33,632 nt of DNA from Pseudomonadota bacterium (GTDB taxonomy: Bacteria > Myxococcota_A > UBA796 > GCA-2862545), in assembly GCA_947505245.1 (NCBI GenBank), contig CANNIZ010000052.1, positions 1-33,632 of the forward strand, read 5' to 3'. Below, piece by piece: positions 18,310 through 27,441 of the stretch. The first letter of the stretch is position 1, and every line of letters begins with the position of its first letter. The position numbers and the translations under genes are program-made. The notes below the pieces were generated by a model, which did no database searches, had not been told where the DNA came from, and was given only the letters and a program-made list of their open reading frames with translations.

Positions 18310-18345
18310 ACAAAACGACACGGGGGCCCCTATCGAGGCCCCCGT
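18310..18345 (-). terminator. Intrinsic terminator after mdh
   Basis: The 9-bp perfect stem ACGGGGGCC (18320-18328) pairs with GGCCCCCGT (18337-18345) around an 8-nt loop. Read on the minus strand it is followed by GTCGTTTTGTTTC, a T-rich tail. It lies 26 nt past the mdh stop and separates mdh from the glycosyltransferase operon. Confidence 0.8.
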
Positions 18346-18370
18346 CAGCGCGCTCCGTCGAAATGTCCGA

Positions 18371-19348
18371 TCAGACGAGCAGGTCCGCCACAGCGGTCTT
18401 CTCGGACTCGAGCTCAGTGATGTTCGCGGCGATCTTCTGCTTCGCGAAGTCATCCAGATCCCAGCCGGACACGACTTCAAACGCGCCCGCGCCCTTGCAG
18501 ATGCAGGGGAACGAGTAGATGAGGCCCTTCGGCACGCCGTACCAGCCCTGCGAAGCGACCGCCATCGACACGATCTTGCCGTCGCTGCCGAGGTGCCAAT
18601 CGTGCATGTGGTCGACCGCGGCCTGTGCCGCAGACGCCGCCGAAGACGCGCCGCGCGCCTTGATGATGCCCTTGCCGCGCGTGGCGACCGTCGTGATGAA
18701 CTCGCCCTTCAGCCAGGCCGCGTCGAGCACGCTCGTGACGGGCTTCCCGCCGATCGTCGCGCGGCTCACGTCCGGGTACATCGTGTCGCTGTGGTTTCCC
18801 CACACCGCCACGTCCTTGACGTCCGCGAACGAGACACCAGCCTTCTTCGCGAGCTGGCCGATCGAGCGGTTGTGGTCCAGGCGCGTCATCGCGTGGAAGC
18901 GGTCCTGCGGAACATCCTTGCCGGAGTTCATCGCGATCAGCGCGTTCGTGTTGCACGGGTTGCCGACGGTGAGGATCTTCACGTCGCCGTTCGCGCGCTG
19001 AAGCGCCTTGCCCTGGCCGGTAAAGATGGGGCCGTTCGCGCGGATCAGGTCCGCGCGGTTCATGTCCGCCGTGCGCGGGCGGCTGCCGACGAGGAACACC
19101 GCGTTCACGCCGTCAAATGCCTTGTTGGCGTCGTCCGTGCCGACGATGCCCTTGACCAGCGGGTGAGCGCTGTCTTCGAGCTCCATCATGACGCCCGACA
19201 GCTTCTCCATCGCCGGGGTGATCTCGAGGAGGTGGAGGATGACGGGCTGATCGGGCCCGAAGCAATCGCCATTGGCGATCATCCACATCAGGGAGTACGC
19301 GATATTACCGGCTGCACCAGTGACGGCGACGCGAATCGGAGCCTTCAT
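18371..19348 (-). CDS. mdh: NAD-dependent malate dehydrogenase
   Basis: It interconverts malate and oxaloacetate in the TCA cycle, in the cytoplasm. The 325-aa length fits the dimeric cytosolic-type MDH family. Visible features are the nucleotide-binding V-T-G-A-A-G-N-I near the N-terminus, Glu42 at the end of strand beta2 (favouring NAD over NADP), the substrate loop with R92 and R98 in R-T-A-D-M-N-R-A-D-L, V-G-N-P-C-N-T-N, D158 and R161, and catalytic H186 in G-N-H-S-D. G-A-A-G-N replaces the G-A-A-G-Q that I expect in this family. The start is ATG 19348, 4 nt after a strong AGGAGGA ribosome site, although the frame is open to 19822. It is divergent from the gene at 19410 across 61 bp. Confidence 0.95.
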   Translation of the reverse strand: MKAPIRVAVTGAAGNIAYSLMWMIANGDCFGPDQPVILHLLEITPAMEKLSGVMMELEDSAHPLVKGIVGTDDANKAFDGVNAVFLVGSRPRTADMNRADLIRANGPIFTGQGKALQRANGDVKILTVGNPCNTNALIAMNSGKDVPQDRFHAMTRLDHNRSIGQLAKKAGVSFADVKDVAVWGNHSDTMYPDVSRATIGGKPVTSVLDAAWLKGEFITTVATRGKGIIKARGASSAASAAQAAVDHMHDWHLGSDGKIVSMAVASQGWYGVPKGLIYSFPCICKGAGAFEVVSGWDLDDFAKQKIAANITELESEKTAVADLLV

Positions 19349-19409
19349 GTCTTCCTCCTGCAAAGGACGCCCGACGTAACGTGGTAAGCGTGCTGCGGGG
19401 AGGTTGTCG

Positions 19410-20081
19410 GTGGTCGAGCTGATGCGGTCCGGTGAGTGGCTCGCCGCGTGGGTGAGCGGTGGACTCTTCGTCGGTGGCAACGACGCTAGCGTCCTGTTCG
19501 ACGCCCCCGACGGCGCTGGACGCGCGTTGAGCGGGGTCGGACTCGACCCGGACGTCGTCGCATTCTCGGGCGGCCGTTTGCCCTCTGTTTGCGGTTTTAA
19601 CGGCGTGATCGCTGCAGCCGTCGCCCGAGGCCGCACCCGTCCGTTGCGGGTGTGGTCCGTGCTCGGCGAAGAGCGTGCTTCCAGGCTCGTAGACGCCGCT
19701 TCGGCGTGGGCGCTCCCGTTCGACCTCGTGGTGGACGCCGAGCCACCCGGAGCCTGCATCACCGCGGGTTCACTCCAGATCGACGTCGTCGCGCTACGCC
19801 GCGGAGAGGTCGACGGGAGCATGATCGTGGGCGTGCCGGCGGTCGGGTTTCGCGTCCGGGGACCGGTGGACGTCGCATACGTCCCCGGCTGTGGGCCTGG
19901 CGCGCGCGCGCTGTGCGAGGGAGCGGCCCTCGCCGTCGTCGAGGTGGGCGTCGCACCGTGGCCCGCTCACCCCGAACGTTGGCGGTTCTCCGTCGACGAA
20001 GCGATCAGCGCCGCGCGCCGGGCCCGGCAGGTCGTGCTCGTGGGCGACGACGGCTCGCTCGTGCCTTCGATCTCGGCGTAG
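19410..20081 (+). CDS. Metallo-beta-lactamase-fold protein (RNase Z-like) apparently lacking metal ligands
   Basis: The 223-aa protein follows the RNase Z strand order: an N-terminal G-G-N-D-A-S-V-L-F-D-A segment, then a strand where H-x-H-x-D-H would be expected but S-G-G-R-L-P-S-V-C-G is found, then R-T-R-P-L-R-V-W. Near the end, V-A-Y-V-P-G-C-G replaces the usual metal-binding acidic/His segment. If the fold is right, hydrolase activity is lost and the role may be binding or structural. I choose GTG 19410, six nt after GGGGAGG; a TTG at 19404 would abut that site. It is divergent from mdh. The fold call is by pattern only and could be wrong. Confidence 0.6.
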   Translation: MVELMRSGEWLAAWVSGGLFVGGNDASVLFDAPDGAGRALSGVGLDPDVVAFSGGRLPSVCGFNGVIAAAVARGRTRPLRVWSVLGEERASRLVDAASAWALPFDLVVDAEPPGACITAGSLQIDVVALRRGEVDGSMIVGVPAVGFRVRGPVDVAYVPGCGPGARALCEGAALAVVEVGVAPWPAHPERWRFSVDEAISAARRARQVVLVGDDGSLVPSISA

Positions 20082-20170
20082 GTCGCCGCGTACACGCCAA
20101 TGGTACGCTTCATGACAGCCCGTTCCCAAATCACGTAGCCCGCTGCTACAGTGGGGGTTGAGGGTCCTCC
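20082..20170 (+). promoter_or_regulatory. Upstream region of the giant surface protein
   Basis: An 89-bp gap before the 5.9-kb gene. It contains a short inverted repeat, GTAGC (20135-20139) and GCTAC (20145-20149), which could be a regulator site. I see no convincing -35/-10 pair. GAGG at 20160-20163 serves as ribosome site for ATG 20171. Confidence 0.3.
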
Positions 20171-23100
20171 ATGCGCCGTACCGCCCCGCTGTTGATCGCC
20201 GTGTTCGCACCATCCGTGGCGCATGCCGCAGTCTGCTCGCCCGCCAACGGCGCAGCTCTCGTCACGTGCCTGGCGAACGCGGGCACCGGCGATGTGATCC
20301 AGCTCACGGCCAACACGGACTACTTCAACGCCTCGGGCTTCCTGGTCCAGGACTCGATCACCATCCAGCAGAACCCGGTCGGCGGCACCAACCCCCGGCT
20401 GAAGGCGACCGGGACGGGCGCCAACAGCTCGACGACGCTCACGATCGCCACCGGGAACACGCTCACGCTGCGCGACGTCACGCTCCAAAACGACACGAGC
20501 GCCTCCTACAACAAGCCGATCATCGACATCTCCTCCAACGCCGCCCTGATCGGCGAAGACCTTCAGTTCGAGGCCCACACCACCACCACGGCCGCCGCCG
20601 GCATCGAGGTCCGCGACGACGGCAAGCTCACCCTGACCAACACGCTGTTCAACGGCGCCCTCATCAACACGGCAGGCGCCACCAATCCAGGCGGGGCCGC
20701 GATCCAAGGACTGGCGCGCACCACAATCGACCTCACCAACGTCACCGCCGCCATCACAAGCAGCTCGACAGGTCGCGGCGGGTTCCTCGCCGTCGGGACG
20801 GGCAGCACGGTAGCGATCCGGTCGTCGACCGTCTCGAACTGGACGTCGTACCGAGGAGGCGCGCTCTACGGCAACGGAGCCACGTCGTTCTCGGTCGTCA
20901 ACACAAAATTCGACACCGACAAGGCGGCGGACGGCAGCACCACGAACGACGACGGCGGCTGCATCGCGATCGACGCCGGCTCGATCTCGATTACCGGCTC
21001 CACATTCAAAGACTGCGACGCGGGAGACGACGGCGGTGCGGTCGCCGTGTTTGACGGTAGCGTCATCATCGCAGACACCACGGTCAACTCCAACCACGCG
21101 GCCGGCGACGCAGGCGCGATCTACATCGAGCGTGGAGGTCTCGACGCCGACAGGCTTACGTCGACCAGCAACGACGCCAACGCGAACGGTGGTTCGATCC
21201 TTATGCGCGGCGGCGCGCTCGTAAGAACAGCGACGATCGATGGTTCGAGCTTTTCGAAAGACAAGGCCGACAATGGCGGAGCCGTCTACCTGGAAGCTTC
21301 GAATCTCACCGTGGGAACGACGACGTTCTCGGGTACAAAGTCAGACGACGGCGCCGGGGGCGGCGACGGTGGAGCGATTTACGCGCGCGCGAGCGACCTT
21401 GTACTGACCGGCACCACCTTCACGACCACGACCTGCAAAGGCGACGGCGGCGCGATCTTCGCAGACACCCTTACAGTCAACACGGTGTCGCTCGACAGCG
21501 ACGTGAACATCACCACGTCAACGTTCGACACCACCCACGCGGACGGCGTCGGCGGCAGCCTGTTCGTGCACAAGGGCGACTCGATCGTGGCCTCCTCGAC
21601 GTTCCTCGACACCACCAGCGGCAGCGACGGCGGCGCGATGTTCGCCGACACGAGCTACGTCGACATCGACTCCACGACTTTCACCACCACCACCGCTACC
21701 GGAGACGGCGGCGCGATCTTCGTCGTCAACACACCCCTCGTCGGTACGATCGACACCACCGCGTTCGCGAGTTGCAAGGCAGCGCACGGTGGCGCGATCG
21801 CATCAGACAACGGCGATCTCGTCCTCACGACCGTCAATTTCCTGACGGACACCTCGACCAGTGACGGTGGGGCCGCCTACGTGTTCGCAGCGTCCACGCT
21901 CACCACGAACGCCACGCATTTCATATCCAACAAGGCCGCCGGCAAAGGTGGTGCCATCTACGCCGAAGAGAACTCGAGCGTCACCGTCGACGGCGGCACC
22001 ATGGATAAGAACGTGGCCGGCACCGGCGGCGGCGCGATCCGGAGCACGTCCTCGAACCTCACGGTTCGAAACGGAACCTCGTTCACGGCGAACGAGGCCA
22101 CAACCGGCGACGGCGGGGCCATCTCGCTGTACGCTTTCATCAACAGCAACTGGTCGGCGCTGGACCACACCTACGCGATCACCCAAGCCTCGTTCCACAA
22201 CAACCAGTCCAAGGCTGCGCAGGGCGGCGCCGTCGCGCTCAACGGCTGGGGCCCCCTCAGAATCACCACGTCGGATTTCGTCGGCAACTACGCCAAGACG
22301 AACGGCGGAGCCGTCTACCTGCTCCCCGACGACGACGCGAAGAACGCAGGCACCCAGGAGATCTCGAACTCGATCTTCCGGAGCAACAACGCGGACGCCT
22401 CGGGCGGCGCCATCTACGCGAACGGCAGTGCGACCACGGCCGACAGCTTCACGTTCAACGACAACATGCTCGCTTCGAACACCGGCAACATCGGCGGCGG
22501 CTTGTGGATCGACTTGACCACCTCCGTGAACGTCGGTCGCAACACCATCTGCGACAACTGGGCCAATACGAACAGCGGCGGCGGTATCCACATCGGGTCC
22601 ACCATCGACACCACCTCGAACACGCGGGCCGTCACCAACAACTTCTTCGTCGAGAACCGCGCCAAGGTGAAGGGCGGCGGCATCTTCGTCGGAGACAAGG
22701 ACGTGCCCGTAACGAACAACCTGTTCCTCACGAACAAGGCAGACGGCGCAAACGAAGGTGGCGGCCTTTGGCTCGACTCGGACGGCGCCGTCGTGCGGAA
22801 CAACTTGTTCCTCGGCGCCGTCGCCGGAGACGGCGTTCGCTTGCCTGCAATCACAAATACGAAGGACGAAAACAACGGGTACGCGAACAACGTCACGAAC
22901 AGCCGGTGGGTGAACAGCGCCGCGGTCGCACCGATCGCGCCCAGCTTCGTGTTCACCACCGCTCCCGAATTCTTCAGCTACAACATCGGCACGCCCGGCG
23001 ACACAGCAGGCTGCGACAAAGCCGACTTCCGCATGTGGATGTGGCCGGACACCAGCCAGGCGGCGTATCCGGCGCCGGCCACGAAAGACGCAGGCGCAAC

Positions 23101-26056
23101 GGGCTACACCGACCTCGATGCCTCCAAAAACGACATCGGTCCGTTCGGTGGGCCTGGAGCGAGCGCGGACTGGTGGACCGACCACGACGGCGACGGCGCG
23201 GTGTGGGTGTACGACTGCAACGACGGCGACAAGACCGTGTTCCCAGGCGCGCCCGAGCTCTGCAACCTGATCGACGACGACTGCGACAAGCTCATCGACG
23301 ACAACGCGACGTTGGGAGTCTGGTACAAGGACAGCGACAGCGACGGGTACGGCGTCACCGCGTCCTCGCTGTCCCAATGCGCCCAGCCCGCTGGCTACGT
23401 CGCTAAGGGCGGAGACTGCGACGATGGGATCAGCGGCGGCGCGATCAACCCCGGCGCCCTCGAGAAGTGCTCCACCGTCGGCGTAGACGACGACTGCAAC
23501 GGCGCCATAGACGAAGCCACCGCGATCGGCGCCGGCACCTGGTACGCGGACACCGACGCCGACAGCTACGGCAACGCATCGTCCTCGTCAAAGGCCTGCA
23601 TACAGCCGGCCAACACGACGGTGCTGGCGAGTGCCACCGACTGCGACGACAAGGTGTTCACAACGAATCCCGGCGCATCGGAGATCTGCAACACCGTCGA
23701 CGACGACTGTGACAAGCAGGTGGACGAGTCTGCGACCGACGCGAAGAGCTGGTACCCCGACAGCGACAAAGACAACCACGGCGACGCCACGGTGCCCGTA
23801 ACCAAGTCCTGCGTGGCGCCTGGCGGCTACCTCGCCTCGAACGACGACTGCAACGACAAGGTGGCCACCACGTTCCTCGGCGCCCCCGAGACCTGCAACG
23901 GCGTCGACGATGACTGCGACGTGGCCATCGATGAAGGCCTGACAACCTACTCCTGGTTCGTCGACGGCGACCTCGACAGCTACGGCTCCGGAGCCGCAAC
24001 CGTGAATTGCGCGGCACCCGGAGCGGGCTGGACCAAACAGTCGGGCGACTGCAACGACGCCCTCGCGACGATCAACCCCGGCGTGCTCGACAACACCTGC
24101 AACTCCGTGGACGACAACTGCAGCGGGAAGGTCGACGAAGCCGCGGTCTTCAGCGATTGGTACGAGGACAAGGACGCCGACAAGTACGGCACGACCGTGA
24201 CGCTGAACGCCTGCGCGCAACCGGTCGGCTACGCCTCGGGCAAGGGCGACTGCAACGACGCCATCGCCACCATCAACCCCGGCGCGATCGAGACCTGCAA
24301 CCTCGTCGACGACGACTGCAACACCCTCGTCGACGACAACGTCGTCCAGTACAAGTTCTACCAGGACACCGATGGCGACGGGTACGGCGGCACCGCGTTC
24401 AAAACCGACTGCAAGGCGCCCGCCGGGTACGTCATCGCAGGTGGCGACTGCAACGACGCGTCGAAGGCGATCAACCCGGGCGCCGCCGAGCTGTGCAACG
24501 ACAGCGTCGACCAGAACTGCGACAACGACCTGAACAAGGACGCGATTGACGCGCCGGCGTGGTACGCCGACACCGACAGAGACGGCCAGGGCGACCCCAG
24601 CGCGTTCGTGATGTCCTGCGACGCCGTCGCAGGCCGGGTCGCTACCGGCAAGGACTGCGACGACAAGGACGCCACGATCCTGGACGGCGTGAATTGGTAT
24701 GGCGACGGGGACGGCGATAAATACGGGAACATCAACGATCTCGCGTACCAGTGCGCGGCGCCGTCCGGGTACCTCGCCGACGCCACCGACTGCAACGACG
24801 CAAACGCCTTGATTAACCCCAACGCGGGCGAGCGTTGCGCCACCGCCGGCATCGACGACGACTGCGACAAGCTCGCCGACGACCTTGATCCGCAAGGCGT
24901 GTCCGACGGCACCCTCTTCTACTTTGACTCAGACAACGACACCTACGGCGCCAAAGACGCGCTCACGCTCCCAAGCGGCACCCGCTCCGCCTGTCTGCGG
25001 CCTCCCGGGTACGCCGTCAACAAGCTCGACTGCGACGACACCACGGCGCTCAATCGGCCCGGCGCGAGCGAACAGTGCGACGGCGTCGACAACAACTGCA
25101 ACGGAATAGCCGACGACAACGTCTCCTTCAACCCCTACTGGGCCGACGCGGACGGCGACGGGTTCGGCGACGCGACCGCGCCGACCGTGATCAATTGCAA
25201 AGCGCCCGTTGGCTACATCGACAACGACACCGACTGCAACGACACGAAGTCCGGCGTCAACCCGAACGCGCCCGAGCAGTGCGCGACGCCGGGCGTAGAC
25301 GACGACTGTGACGGGCAGTTCGACGAGTCCGACGCGATCGATCAGACCGCGTACTACCTGGACGAAGACGGCGACGACTGGTCGATCCTCGCCGACGAGA
25401 TCGTCGCGTGCGAGCAGCCACCGAACCACTCGACCCAGCTCGGCGATTGCGACGACCTCGAAATCGCCGTGAACCCCCAGGCCGACGAGCTCTGCGATGG
25501 CATCGACAACGACTGTAACGGGCGCGTCGACGAAGGCCTGGGCGCCCAAACGGTGTACACCGACGCCGACGAAGACGGCTTCGGCGACGAAGCCACCGCG
25601 GTCGTCGTTTGCAGGCCCCCCGCGAGCGGCGAGAGCGGAGTCGGTGGCGACTGCGACGATATCGATGAGACGATCAACCCCGCCGCGGTCGAGATCTGGT
25701 ACGACGGCGTCGATCAGGACTGTAAGGGCGACGATGATGACGACCAGGACGGTGACGGCGTGCCGATCGGCGAGGGCCCGTCAGACGACTGCGACGATCA
25801 AGACCCGACGACGTTCCCCGACGCGGTCGACGTCCCGGATGATGGAATCGACCAGGACTGCGACGGAATGGACGATCCCATCATCCCGGACAGCGATCGT
25901 CCGTTCGAGACCGACCTCACCGAAACCGGCATCGTCGACGTGCCGGGTGAAGCCTGCGGCTGCGCGACGCCGACGTCACCTACCTGGAGCCTCGCCGCGC
26001 TCGTGGCGGCGTTCGCGGGCTGGCGTCGGGCGCGACGTTCCGGAACTGCGCGCTAG
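20171..26056 (+). CDS. Secreted giant beta-helix/MopE-repeat surface protein with MYXO-CTERM-like tail
   Basis: The 1961-aa protein has a signal peptide (residues 1-19, V-A-H-A). Residues about 20-930 are Thr/Ser/Asn/Asp-rich beta-helix repeats with many G-G-A-I/V/L and G-D-G-G-A motifs, like chlamydial polymorphic outer-membrane proteins and other right-handed beta-helix surface proteins. Residues about 1000-1900 are 13-14 tandem MopE-type putative metal-binding repeats: W-Y-x-D-x-D-x-D-G-Y-G, D-C-N/D-D, N-P-G-A-x-E-x-C, D-D-D-C-D, D-E. The tail is C-G-C-A, a hydrophobic helix (S-L-A-A-L-V-A-A-F-A) and R-R-A-R-R, matching the MYXO-CTERM layout used in Myxococcota for surface sorting. The repeats likely bind Ca2+ or another divalent metal. 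It is probably a cell-surface adhesin or structural protein. Confidence 0.85.
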   Translation: MRRTAPLLIAVFAPSVAHAAVCSPANGAALVTCLANAGTGDVIQLTANTDYFNASGFLVQDSITIQQNPVGGTNPRLKATGTGANSSTTLTIATGNTLTLRDVTLQNDTSASYNKPIIDISSNAALIGEDLQFEAHTTTTAAAGIEVRDDGKLTLTNTLFNGALINTAGATNPGGAAIQGLARTTIDLTNVTAAITSSSTGRGGFLAVGTGSTVAIRSSTVSNWTSYRGGALYGNGATSFSVVNTKFDTDKAADGSTTNDDGGCIAIDAGSISITGSTFKDCDAGDDGGAVAVFDGSVIIADTTVNSNHAAGDAGAIYIERGGLDADRLTSTSNDANANGGSILMRGGALVRTATIDGSSFSKDKADNGGAVYLEASNLTVGTTTFSGTKSDDGAGGGDGGAIYARASDLVLTGTTFTTTTCKGDGGAIFADTLTVNTVSLDSDVNITTSTFDTTHADGVGGSLFVHKGDSIVASSTFLDTTSGSDGGAMFADTSYVDIDSTTFTTTTATGDGGAIFVVNTPLVGTIDTTAFASCKAAHGGAIASDNGDLVLTTVNFLTDTSTSDGGAAYVFAASTLTTNATHFISNKAAGKGGAIYAEENSSVTVDGGTMDKNVAGTGGGAIRSTSSNLTVRNGTSFTANEATTGDGGAISLYAFINSNWSALDHTYAITQASFHNNQSKAAQGGAVALNGWGPLRITTSDFVGNYAKTNGGAVYLLPDDDAKNAGTQEISNSIFRSNNADASGGAIYANGSATTADSFTFNDNMLASNTGNIGGGLWIDLTTSVNVGRNTICDNWANTNSGGGIHIGSTIDTTSNTRAVTNNFFVENRAKVKGGGIFVGDKDVPVTNNLFLTNKADGANEGGGLWLDSDGAVVRNNLFLGAVAGDGVRLPAITNTKDENNGYANNVTNSRWVNSAAVAPIAPSFVFTTAPEFFSYNIGTPGDTAGCDKADFRMWMWPDTSQAAYPAPATKDAGATGYTDLDASKNDIGPFGGPGASADWWTDHDGDGAVWVYDCNDGDKTVFPGAPELCNLIDDDCDKLIDDNATLGVWYKDSDSDGYGVTASSLSQCAQPAGYVAKGGDCDDGISGGAINPGALEKCSTVGVDDDCNGAIDEATAIGAGTWYADTDADSYGNASSSSKACIQPANTTVLASATDCDDKVFTTNPGASEICNTVDDDCDKQVDESATDAKSWYPDSDKDNHGDATVPVTKSCVAPGGYLASNDDCNDKVATTFLGAPETCNGVDDDCDVAIDEGLTTYSWFVDGDLDSYGSGAATVNCAAPGAGWTKQSGDCNDALATINPGVLDNTCNSVDDNCSGKVDEAAVFSDWYEDKDADKYGTTVTLNACAQPVGYASGKGDCNDAIATINPGAIETCNLVDDDCNTLVDDNVVQYKFYQDTDGDGYGGTAFKTDCKAPAGYVIAGGDCNDASKAINPGAAELCNDSVDQNCDNDLNKDAIDAPAWYADTDRDGQGDPSAFVMSCDAVAGRVATGKDCDDKDATILDGVNWYGDGDGDKYGNINDLAYQCAAPSGYLADATDCNDANALINPNAGERCATAGIDDDCDKLADDLDPQGVSDGTLFYFDSDNDTYGAKDALTLPSGTRSACLRPPGYAVNKLDCDDTTALNRPGASEQCDGVDNNCNGIADDNVSFNPYWADADGDGFGDATAPTVINCKAPVGYIDNDTDCNDTKSGVNPNAPEQCATPGVDDDCDGQFDESDAIDQTAYYLDEDGDDWSILADEIVACEQPPNHSTQLGDCDDLEIAVNPQADELCDGIDNDCNGRVDEGLGAQTVYTDADEDGFGDEATAVVVCRPPASGESGVGGDCDDIDETINPAAVEIWYDGVDQDCKGDDDDDQDGDGVPIGEGPSDDCDDQDPTTFPDAVDVPDDGIDQDCDGMDDPIIPDSDRPFETDLTETGIVDVPGEACGCATPTSPTWSLAALVAAFAGWRRARRSGTAR
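23171..25880 (+). repeat. Tandem MopE-type metal-binding repeats (coding)
   Basis: About 14 units of 63-75 codons, diverged in DNA but regular in protein: aromatic-Y/F-x-D-x-D-x-D-x-Y/F-G, one Cys, G-Y, D-C-D/N-D, N-P-x-A, C, D-D-D-C-D/N, D-E/D. The unit at about 24550-24690 stops after D-C-D-D-K-D-A-T and lacks its C-terminal half. The last unit lacks its W-Y-x-D start. Confidence 0.8.
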
Positions 26057-26097
26057 AAACTTGCCCGCCGGGGGCGGCCAGACGATACTCCCGGCCC

Positions 26098-27441
26098 ATG
26101 CAGACGGAGGCCGGAAGACGCTACCGCATTCTCGGCACGCTCGGTAAGGGCGGGTTCGGTACTGTTTATCGCGCGGAATTGCTGGGCGAGGGCGGCTTTG
26201 TTCGGCAGGTCGCCCTCAAGGTTCTGAACGCCAACGTCGAGAACGTCGGGGATGTCGCGCAGCGCCTCCGCGACGAAGCGCGCATCCTCGGCATGCTGCG
26301 GCATCGCGCGATCCTCCAGGTAGATGGTCTCGTAAAGCTCGACGATCGCTGGACCGTGATCATGGAGTTCATCGAGGGTGTCGATCTCCTCGCGTTTCGG
26401 CCCAACGTCGTGCCCGTCGGACCCGCGCTCGAGATCCTGTCAGAGATGGCGGGAGCGCTCCACGTCGCGTACACGTGGCCCGGCCCGGACGGGCAACCGC
26501 TGAAGCTCATCCATCGCGACATCAAGCCGCCGAACATCCTGCTCACCAAGGCGGGCGAGACCAAGGTGCTCGACTTCGGCATCGCGCGAGCGAGCTTCGG
26601 AGCGCGCGAGGCGGAGACCAAGTCGGTCATGTTCGGCTCTCCGGGGTACATCGCGCCCGAGCGCATGGACTTCGTCGAGGGCCCCGCAGGCGACGTGTAC
26701 TCCTGCGGCGTCGTGTTGTTCGAGATCCTGATGGCCGAGCAGTTCGGAAAGGCCGGCGCCAGGCCCGACCGACACGCCCAGATCGTCGAGCGCAACATGG
26801 ATCGCGCCCGCGAGCGCGGCATCCCCGAGGGCGTCACCAAGCTCATGGCGTCGATGCTCGACTACCACGCCGAGCACCGCCCCACCGCGCGCGAGGTCGA
26901 GTCGCAGTGCCGGGATCTCCGCTCCGCCATCAAAGGTCCGTGGCTGCGCGACTGGGCCGAGAAGGCCGTTCCGCCGCTGCTCGAGAACCGCGGGACCGGC
27001 GGCGATCACGACTTCTCGAACTCAGTCATCAGCGAGCGCTCGTCCGGTCTCACCGGCGCCTCAGCGACGATGAGCTTTGACGGAGACGTCAAGAAGTCCC
27101 ACCTCGCGTCCCGCACGTTCGACGACGAGCCGCCTGGCGCGCCGATCGTCCCGCCCGCACCAAAGCCGCCACCCGCCGCGAAGCCGCCACCCGCCGCCAA
27201 GCCGCCACCCGCCGCGAAGCCGCCGCCCAAGACCGGCCTCGCCCAGCTGCCGCCAAAGCCTACTTCGCCCGCACCGAGCAGCACCCCGAGCCCGGCGCGG
27301 AGGCGGAAGGCGTCAAACAGCGGCCTTTGGACGACGATCCTGGTCGCGACCCTCATCGTAACGATCATCACGCTGCTCGCCCTCACGATCGGCGGGACCG
27401 CGTTCATGGCGTTTTTCCTGGCCTTACTGTCAGGCGGCTAG
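26098..27441 (+). CDS. Membrane-anchored Ser/Thr protein kinase
   Basis: The 447-aa Hanks-type kinase has a complete catalytic core: G-K-G-G-F-G loop (16-21), K41 in V-A-L-K, H139-R-D-I-K-P-P-N with catalytic D141, D159-F-G and A-P-E at 186-188. Helix C carries a likely E60. A Ser/Thr-rich linker follows residue 300, then a Pro/Ala segment with repeated K-P-P-P-A-A (about 356-380) and a basic stretch. A hydrophobic C-terminal segment (about 408-447) anchors it with essentially nothing beyond, so there is no external sensor domain. It starts 41 nt after the surface-protein gene and may be co-transcribed with it. It overlaps the convergent DUF362 gene by sharing CTAG. Confidence 0.9.
   Translation: MQTEAGRRYRILGTLGKGGFGTVYRAELLGEGGFVRQVALKVLNANVENVGDVAQRLRDEARILGMLRHRAILQVDGLVKLDDRWTVIMEFIEGVDLLAFRPNVVPVGPALEILSEMAGALHVAYTWPGPDGQPLKLIHRDIKPPNILLTKAGETKVLDFGIARASFGAREAETKSVMFGSPGYIAPERMDFVEGPAGDVYSCGVVLFEILMAEQFGKAGARPDRHAQIVERNMDRARERGIPEGVTKLMASMLDYHAEHRPTAREVESQCRDLRSAIKGPWLRDWAEKAVPPLLENRGTGGDHDFSNSVISERSSGLTGASATMSFDGDVKKSHLASRTFDDEPPGAPIVPPAPKPPPAAKPPPAAKPPPAAKPPPKTGLAQLPPKPTSPAPSSTPSPARRRKASNSGLWTTILVATLIVTIITLLALTIGGTAFMAFFLALLSGG

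Noticed and set aside
18290..18313. Earlier ATG for the first glycosyltransferase
   Set aside because: It is next to the mdh terminator stem and tail. The ATG at 18289 has an AGAGG site at good distance.
14840..19387. 1515-aa plus-strand open frame
   Set aside because: It lies antisense to the glycosyltransferase operon and mdh. It is rich in Arg, Pro and His with no domain, as expected for a frame opposite GC-rich genes.
20160..20170. GAGGGTCCTC hairpin hiding the ribosome site of the surface protein
   Set aside because: The loop would be only two bases, too short for a stable hairpin.
26067..26095. GCCGGG/CCCGGC inverted repeat before the kinase gene as a terminator
   Set aside because: A 17-nt loop and no T-run; too weak to call.
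27160..27235. Short tandem DNA repeat, possible CRISPR-like array
   Set aside because: It encodes the K-P-P-P-A-A linker of the kinase in frame; there are no spacers.
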